Shown one piece after another: positions 57,615-64,000 of a stretch of 64,000 nucleotides of DNA. This DNA comes from Phyto melanocephala (taxonomy: Eukaryota; Arthropoda; Insecta; Diptera; Rhinophoridae), in assembly GCA_941918925.1 (NCBI GenBank), contig OW799234.1, forward strand, positions 79,194,543-79,258,542, given 5' to 3'. The notes under the pieces were generated by a model, which was not told the origin of the DNA, did not search any database, and saw only the letters and a program-made list of their open reading frames with translations. Position numbers and translations under genes: made by a program. Position 1 is the stretch's first letter. Each line of letters opens with the position of its first letter.

Positions 57615-58270
57615 TATACCCTTCACCTGTGGTGCACAAGGGTATATATGGCTTTGTCATTCCGATTTTAATTTCTACAATTTTCATTTCGGACCCCATA
57701 AAGTATATATTTTCTGAAAGCATATGAATAGAGGTGTCGATTAAGTCCTGACCGTCTGTCCGTGTGTTGGTTGAAATCAACTTTTAGAAGTTACTATATT
57801 TTCCTCAGATCTGTGTATGGTATGAATCCTTTGGAAATATCCGGGAATGAATCACTATTGAAATTCAGCACAATCGCCCCATAACTTTCTGAGATATGAG
57901 CAAAAACCACGACCACGTCGTTTTTTTTTACAATTACAACAACGACATACATGTATACTGGTTGGAGTAAACGTGGCATCGAATCCCAGCTGAGCCAAAA
58001 AAAAATTTTTTTTGTTTTATATTTATTATATATATTTTAATTATTTTTTAAAAAAATTTTTTTTTAAAATTTTTTTTTTATTTATTTATTTTTTTTTTAT
58101 CATACATACGTAAATTTATAATTTTACAATGGGATGTTTTTATATATGTATGTTTTTTATATGTATGTACGTATATTATATGAGATGAATGGTGATACAG
58201 ATAATTGTTATTGCATATGACAAAGGGTATATAAGATTCGGCACGGCCGAATATAGTACTATTACTTGTT
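57615..58270 (+). repeat. Chimeric repeat: family A1 5' half joined to family A2 3' half
   Basis: The 5' part is A1: TATACCCTTCACCTGTGGTG, GTCTGTCCGTGTGTTGG, GATCTGTGTATGGTATGAAT, ATATCCGGGAATGAATCA. From ACTTTCTGAGATATGAGCAA onward (about 57890) it is A2: CCACGACCACGTCG, GTATACTGGTTGGAG, GAATCCCAGCTGAGCC, the A/T tract and the A2 3' end with a perfect GATTCGGCACGGCCGAAT hairpin and ACTTGTT. The switch is at a stretch (TATGAGCAAA) present in both parents. Confidence 0.8.
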
Positions 58271-58766
58271 TTTTTTTTGAGAATATTAACAGTATTATGC
58301 AATGTGTGACATTATAATGTGCTTCTCTAGGCGGTAAATTTGTTTTGTACTTCGGATCTGTTCTCACAACACCGGACGGTTCGGGTGCAGATACTCGAAA
58401 AAAAAGACGACTTAAGCCTATTACCAATTTAGTTTGATATGAAAATCTGAAATGCAGCCCTCTCTGACATGTATGGCCGGGAAGCTTATATATTTTTGTA
58501 ATTTTTTTAAATTAAAATTATTTACTAAATATTAATCCCAGATGAGTCCAAAAACCATTGAGCGGAACAAAAAGTTACTTTCTTCTTTTTTATAGCAATT
58601 TTTTTTTATTTTCGACGTTTATAAATCTAAAAGATTAATCTTGGCTGAGGTAGAAGATGATTGGGGGAATAAAAAATATTTTATTTGATCAATTTATAAA
58701 AGGGATGAAATAGTTTCCGTCTATGTTCTTATAGCATTTTTATTTTGTCTAAATAAAATTAATTAG
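58271..58766. other. Spacer, no gene seen
   Basis: A small GC-richer piece at 58355-58390 (CTCACAACACCGGACGGTTC) belongs to no repeat I recognise. The 83-codon minus-strand ORF at 58176-58427 crosses it but extends into the A2 repeat. Confidence 0.4.
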
Positions 58767-58911
58767 AACAAGTAAGAGCGCTATATTCGGCTGTGCCGAA
58801 TCTTTTATACCCACCACCAATTTTGTGTACATATAAAGCACAATATTTATTATTTTGTTAATCGCTATGGAATAATCTCTTTATAATTAAATATGTATCA
58901 CTTTCTTTGTA

Positions 58912-59512
58912 GAGGGTGGTTAAATTTTAAGGGCCCATGTTGAAGGTGAACTACACCTAGTCTTTAAATTTGTTTTCTGCATTTCACTTGACATTTCTCA
59001 ATCTCAAACTTACTCAATTTGATCCGTGGAAAGATACGCAAATGAGCAACGCCTTACAGTTATTCAGGTTTTTTATAAAAATGGGCGTTCAAGTCAAAAT
59101 GCATTTTGTGCATAATTCTTTTGATCAACATAATCGTTCAAATTCGTCCACAATCGGGAAAATTGTAAAAAATATTTAACTTTCTGCAAAACAGGTCTGT
59201 ATAAAATGTTAGAAAATCTGTGAATGCCTTCTTAGTTCGTTGAATGGGCACCAGTGGCGTTTTTTTGCGATAGTGTGGCAAAAGAGCAGTCAACCTCGCC
59301 TCATCATCATGCCTAACAATTGAGCATCAACATTGTCATTGAAAATTTGGACCATCACATAGAAGAATGGGGGGGCCATTTGGCCGATATTTTGTTAAAT
59401 ACATACTTGCACCATACAAATATTATAATTACGAAAAGAAATAATAATAATATCCTAAATAATTTGTGTTTTATTTAAATTCAACATCGGTCCTTAAAAC
59501 TTAACCACCCTT
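58912..59512 (+). mobile_element. Internally deleted mariner (AGGGTGGTTA family) inside a family B copy
   Basis: The ends GAGGGTGGTTAAATTTTAAG and, inverted, AAGGGTGGTTAAGTTTTAAG are flanked by TA at 58910-58911 and 59513-59514. The plus strand reads KMGVQVKMHF and FDQHNRSNSSTIGKIVKN (N-terminal HTH part, frameshifted), CECLLSSLN, then after a gap the last residues near GGAIWPIF. The DDE domain is deleted. The empty site is visible in the family B copy at 45330 (CTTTGTGTAACTTCGATTTG), which has no insertion there. Confidence 0.85.
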
Positions 59513-59565
59513 TATAACTTCGATATGCTACTAAAATGCTTTTGTAAATGTAGTCTTTCAATGAA

Positions 59566-60370
59566 AATGGGCGTTAAAGTAGGCGTGTCAATAACGTTTC
59601 TGCTAATAAATACAACTTAAATATTTCAATATAGTGTTTTATTTTCCCAAAAACTTTGTCAATAGAGAAATTACATGAATGTAAGATAAACCGTTGGGAG
59701 GTAGGCGTTTAAGTGAGCGCGTCACCCTAACTTTTTGGCACAATAATTACATTGATTAGAAGGATATACGTAGCAAATTTTATCATCATACCTCTAATTT
59801 TGGCGGTTTTATGAGCTTTTAAATTTCATTAACCGTAGATAACGTAAAAAGTGGGCGTTATAGTAGGCGTGTTTATGAGCTTTTAAATTTTATTAACGGT
59901 AGATAACGTGAAAAGTGGGCGTTATAGTAGGCGTGTCAAAGTAATTTTTGCCAATGAGTACAACTTAGATGTTTCATTATAGCCCTTTATTATTCCAAAA
60001 TCTTTATTAATAGAGAAATTATATGAATTTTTGGTAAAACGTTATATGGGAGGTGGGCGTAAAAGTGGGCGTGGCACCTCAATTTTCTGACACAGTAATG
60101 ACATTGCCTAGGGGGATATACGTGGCAAATTTTATCATCATACCTCTCATTTTGGCGGTTTTATGAGCTTTTAAATTACATTAACGGTAGATAACGTGAA
60201 AAGTGGGCGTTATAGTAGGCGTGTCAAAGTTATTTTTGCGAATGAGTATAGCTTAAGTGTTTCAATATAGCCCTTTATTATTCCAAAATCTTTATTAATA
60301 GAGAAATTATATGAATTTTAAGTAAAACGTTATATGGGAGGTGGGCGTAAAAGTGGGCGTGGCACATTGA
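59566..60370 (-). repeat. Tandem units of about 285 bases within family B
   Basis: The landmark GTGGGCGTTA(T/A)AGTAGGCGTGT occurs at 59568 (variant), 59851, 59915 and 60203. The spacings are about 283, 64 and 288 bases. The units contain the GGTTTTATGAGCTTTTAAATT segment and the CTTTATTATTCCAAAATCTTTATTAATAG block. Internal tandem arrays are known in Drosophila DINE-1 elements, which supports the family assignment. Confidence 0.75.
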
Positions 60371-60996
60371 TTTTCCGTTACAAAAAAGCGTCTCACCAAA
60401 AAGCAAAGTGTGCAAAATTTCAGAGGCGTACATATAATTTTGTTGCTTTTATGACGTTTTTGTTTTTAAATATACCAAAAAGTACCCTGTGCGGTATAAA
60501 TTTTCGTACATTTTGATCGATAACTCCTCTCCTAATAAATAGATTTAGATAATTTTTGGGGAAAAATATTGTTTTCACCCAGAAATTATATATTCGAAGT
60601 TTCATGAGTCTACGTTAATGCGTTTGGACACAATTCCATTTTTTTCGATGTTTGAAGGACACGGTTTTTTCGACCTACTCTTGCTTTTCGAGCTATAACT
60701 CTCTTCCTAATATTCCGATTTAGCCCATTTTCAATACCAAACAAACCTTCTATAACCTCTATAAGAAAGATTCTGGCAAAATTTGAGCCCCCTAGCTTTT
60801 TCGGTGCGACCTCTATCGTGCTTTCAACAGACGGACAGACGGACAGACGGACGGACATAGCTAGATCGTCATCAAATCGAAACCTGATTCAGAATATATA
60901 TACTTTATGGGGTCTAAAATGGATATTTCGATGTGTTACAAACGGAATGACAAAATGAATATACCCCCACCATTTTTTTGGTGGCGGGTATAAAAA

Positions 60997-61689
60997 CGAG
61001 TTTTCATAAACTTAACAAAAAATATTTAATTGTATGGATTTTCATTTAATTCAGCTTTATTATAGGGAATTAAAATCAACATGAAATCAAAAATCTTATT
61101 TATTTATCATTTATTAAAAAAATTTTATGAAAACAATAATTCAATTCATAAAAACGAAAGAGATACTATTTACTACAAGTATATGTACGCAATCATTGTC
61201 ATAGCTACAAAATTTTCTGGAGTGGCAAAATATAAAACAATGTTTTCCGGTGGGGGTGCAAAGTCTTAAACTGACATATTTTTTCATTATTTGTATAGCA
61301 GCTATTATTCTATATATTAGTAAGCATTCTCTTCTCCATAGGTTAGCTTCGCCAATAAATATTTAAAATCGTTATTATTTTTGTACCTTTATAAAAAATT
61401 TAAAAATTTAATTAAAAGTATTTTATCAGAAGGCAAAAGTACACACAATTGATTTTTATTAATCCGCGTCATATATATAAATATTACTTATTTAAACATT
61501 AGGGCTACAACCAAATCTTTGTTGCATAGTTCCATGCGGAATTATGTTAGTTTACATAAAAACTTCACGCGCCAAATTCATTTCTTAAATTTTTCTTTTT
61601 TTTTATTTATTTTTTTATTTGAGTCTATGGATTCTAGATCTTTACAAACTATAAAGCAGTACATACATGTTTAATATTAGTTATTTAAA
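60997..61689. other. AT-rich spacer, no gene seen
   Basis: The 62-codon ORF at 61081-61269 has no motif. Confidence 0.4.
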
Positions 61690-62175
61690 AAGAAAACTAA
61701 TTTACATTTTACCATATTAACACTTAATAAAAAATCTATATGTTGGTTAATTTTATTGAACTCGGTACAAATCCTTAAAAACGGATCGAAGTTGGCATAA
61801 TTCGTTCTAAAACCTTTGACTGATAGCGGACAAAAATTAGGTGTAGAACGAGATGGCTTATTAAAAAAGATATTTTCTAATAGGAAATCAGAGCATAGAC
61901 ATTCTTTTATTAAATTTTGAACAAACGTAACATTTAGCATTGTTTTTCGACTTTTTAAAGTTGGCAGCTTCACAAGTGCAAGTCTACTAGTATAAGGCTG
62001 CAGGTTTAACGAGTTTTACTGTAAGCCACGGAGACAAAGTAGCAGGAACTGTTTTTTCACAGATTCAATGCCATTAATGTAAATATTGTAAGTTGGATCC
62101 CAAACTATTGAACCATACTCAAGAATAGGCCTGACAAGAGAAATCTGTGGTTTTCAATGGCAACCGCGTATGTTC
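61690..62175 (-). pseudogene. Non-LTR retrotransposon C-terminal fragment, Jockey-like
   Basis: From 62140 leftward the frame reads SLVRPILEYGSIVWDPTYNI, NGIESVKKQFLLLCLRGL, a stop region, LQPYTSRLALVKLPTLKSRK, TMLNVTFVQNLIK, PSRSTPNFCPLSVKGFRTNY. The LVRP.LEYGS.VW...ES.QK.FL order and the LPPY..RL..L.LP.L..RR region are the usual C-terminal extension after the reverse transcriptase of Jockey/CR1-like LINEs. The reverse transcriptase core is not present. The 98-codon ORF at 61677-61973 is the better-kept half. Confidence 0.78.
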
Positions 62176-63298
62176 ATTTTATACGATTTTGAGTTAATAT
62201 TGCTTGTTCTTAAACGGCCTTTACTTGGTTGTAAAAATTTCTCAAATAAGATGGACCCATTCCGATTATTTTATTGGCATAACAACATAACTTCTATATA
62301 TATTCAAAAATCGTTCAGCACTAACACGATTTTGTAGTCCTCCTGAAAAGTTTAATTATAAGACATACGTGGTTGCCCATGAAAACCACAGAAATATACA
62401 GTTGTATTGTTATATGTATATGGATCTGCAAACTGTTGGGCCCAACGTTTTATGAAACCAAGAACTGAACGTGCTTTAAAGAAATACTTATGCTGAAGAA
62501 AATTTAGTAATAATATTAAAACAAAAAAAATTGAAAAATTTTTTTTTTCATAACCATGACAAGATATTATATAATTTCATATACTATTAAGAAAAAAACA
62601 AGAAAAACAACAACAATATTTTAGTGTTCTTTTATTAATCTTTAAGGATAAAAGTTTTAAGCAAAAAGTACGTGTGGACATAGTTTGCTGATTTTTATAT
62701 TCTCCAAAAATGTTAGAAAGTTATATCCCTATTGAACATTTACTAAAACATTGAACAAAGATAATTCAAAAGGTAAATACCACACTATTTATAGTCATTG
62801 TCTTATTTAATTAATTTTTTTTCTAATTAAATTTAAAATCAAAAATATTTCTTTTGTAGTTTTGCTTAAATTCCTTTCATTGATCTCCTTAAAGCTTTGA
62901 AGAAAGTTAATAATAAATATCTACATTCTTACATAGTAAGTTTGTAAATCTACAGGGCGGGTTATAAAGTCATGTTGTTATTATTTTTATTTTTAAATTT
63001 TACAATGGTTTTAGAGTATTATTATTGCCTTTATGCGTTAAAACACAATAAAACCCAGCATTATGTGTGTATTGTCGCCACGAATAAACTTTTTTATTTA
63101 TCTTTTATTTTCAGACCAAATTGTTTTTTTTATGCTAAAAGGCTACGACAGACTTTTTAGTGTGACAAGATATACTTGTATATATAAATAACTTTAATAA
63201 AAAAGGTTAATAACAAAAAAAGTAAATATATATAATTGTTACGTTTGTGCCATTCCTGCTTTAAAATGTATTTATTTTCATCACTTTTCAATATAGTA
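62176..63298. other. AT-rich spacer, no gene seen
   Basis: Some LINE-like sequence may continue to about 62220 but cannot be read. The 62-codon ORF at 62972-63160 has no motif. Confidence 0.4.
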
Positions 63299-63842
63299 AA
63301 GGGTCTGCCAAATAACTTTTTTTTTAAATACTATTTAAAAAAGTGTAGCTTCGGCTGTGTGGCACTTAGCGCCGTCCTGTTGAAACCAAATGTTGCCAAT
63401 ATTCTCCTCTTCAATTTTTGTGAACAGAAATTCGTTCAACATGGCCCGATAACGATCGCCATTGACTGCGGCCACTCCTTGCTCATTTCCAAAGAAGAAT
63501 GGCCCAATTATGCCTCTGGACCAAATTCCGCACCAAAAAATTACTCGTTTTGGGTGTATCGGCTTTTCAATGTATGCGTGCGGGTTTTCTGTGCCCCAAA
63601 TGCGACAATTTTGCTTGTTTACATACCCGCCAAGATCAAAATGAGCTTCATCTGAAAAGATGATTTTTTTTGCAAAATCGGCCAAAGTAATGTCGCAATA
63701 TTTCCCAGCGTTGCTCAAGCGTATACACAACCATATTCGTTCAGCGGAAGGATAAAACTAATAATCAAATCAGAAATGGCTAAGTGTTACCATGCACGAA
63801 ATAAGCACTAGTTGAAGAAAAAACATTAGATGGCGGACCCTT
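63299..63842 (-). mobile_element. Doubly deleted mariner derivative, copy 3
   Basis: It has the same structure as 21130 and 29251 on the opposite strand, with TA at 63297-63298 and 63843-63844. The minus-strand ORF 63335-63730 (131 codons) is the best-kept: ADFAKKIIFSDEAHFDLGGY (first catalytic Asp), NCRIWGTENPHAYIEKPIHP, GRYRAML-type NGDRYRAMLNEFLFTKIEEE and NIWFQQDGAKCHTAEATL (second Asp), then it stops at the second deletion. The third Asp, the HTH and the C terminus are absent. Confidence 0.87.
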
Positions 63843-63917
63843 TATTTTAAAAATTTGTCATTACATTATATCTTTAACATGTTTATAAACATAATTCGAA
63901 CATATACACTTTATTTT

Positions 63918-64000
63918 TATACCCTTCACACAGTGAAAAAGCGTATATATAGGTTTGTCATTCCGTGTGAAATTTCTACAATTTTCATTTCCGACCCCAT
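63918..64000 (+). repeat. Family A2 repeat, 5' end, running off the window
   Basis: TATACCCTTCACACAGTG and the hairpin partner AAGCGTATATATAG, then TTTGTCATTCCGTGTG and the start of the CCCCAT block, match 6570-6655. The rest lies beyond the window. Confidence 0.75.

Larger units (their letters stand above)
58767..60996 (-). repeat. Family B (INE-1-like) repeat, full length, with a mariner insertion and internal tandem units
   Basis: The 3' end is at 58767 (AACAAGTAAGAGCGC, the ATTCGGCTGTGCCGAAT hairpin, TACCCACCACCAATTTTGTG). The 5' end is at 60996 (TATACCCGCCACC hairpin). The mariner 58912-59512 interrupts it at a TA. From 59566 to about 60370 there are repeated units carrying GTGGGCGTTATAGTAGGCGT (59851, 59915, 60203; a variant at 59568) alternating with GAGGTGGGCGTAAAAGTGGG. 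This is the longest copy in the window and the best reference for the family. Confidence 0.82.

Noticed and set aside
63236..63655. 139-codon plus-strand ORF
   Set aside because: Antisense to mariner copy 3, whose real frame is the minus strand; the similar plus-strand frames in 29251 copies are also shadows.

Overview
The window reads as a gene-poor, strongly AT-rich stretch of an insect nuclear genome, most likely a higher (calyptrate) fly. The evidence is many degenerate DD41D-type mariner copies, Drosophila INE-1/DINE-1-like repeats with CACGCCCAC-type modules and hairpin ends, and non-LTR fragments that look R1- and Jockey-like. No convincing host gene, tRNA or rRNA gene was found on either strand. 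Nearly all ORFs of 60-140 codons are chance ORFs in AT-rich DNA or pieces of decayed transposases. The placement in flies is inference; the repeats are seen directly.

The main layer is two related families of short repeats. Each has a 5' hairpin (TATACCC...GGGTATA) and a 3' hairpin (ATTCGGC..GCCGAAT) followed by a terminal ACTTGTT. Family A has subtypes A1 and A2. A1 lies at 3339-4353, 19217-20116 and 40195-41060. A2 lies at 6570-7326, 42734-43507 and 63918 to the window edge. Family B, with the INE-1-like modules, has long copies at 17588-19128, 25420-27370, 45214-46119 and 58767-60996, and fragments at 2940, 15336, 28545, 31335, 39518 and 53200. Two copies are chimeras of subtypes (32258-32693 and 57615-58270).

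Cut-and-paste DNA transposons lie over this, many with exact ends and target-site duplications (TSDs). There are three PIF/Harbinger-like elements (64-2235, 1221-1440, 22864-24979), three hAT-like elements (697-2102, 23686-24917, 25797-27018), one piggyBac-like element bounded by TTAA (43542-45044), one Tigger/pogo-like element (33922-34775), several mariner families and several foldback or MITE elements. Many are nested: 61-2238 is a three-level nest with a TSD at each level, 22861-24982 is a hAT in a Harbinger, 25420-27370 is a hAT in an INE-1-like repeat, 58767-60996 is a mariner in an INE-1-like repeat, and 56651-57369 is a small MITE in a mariner. Two LINE fragments lie at 49820-50990 and 61690-62175.

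There is no sign of a co-operating gene set, a CRISPR array, an operon or a host locus. The window is best used as a record of transposon succession in a fly intergenic region or very long intron. I did not find a new functional system. The most useful signals are the nested insertions with intact TSDs, the shared-deletion mariner derivatives, and the mosaic hairpin-ended repeats.
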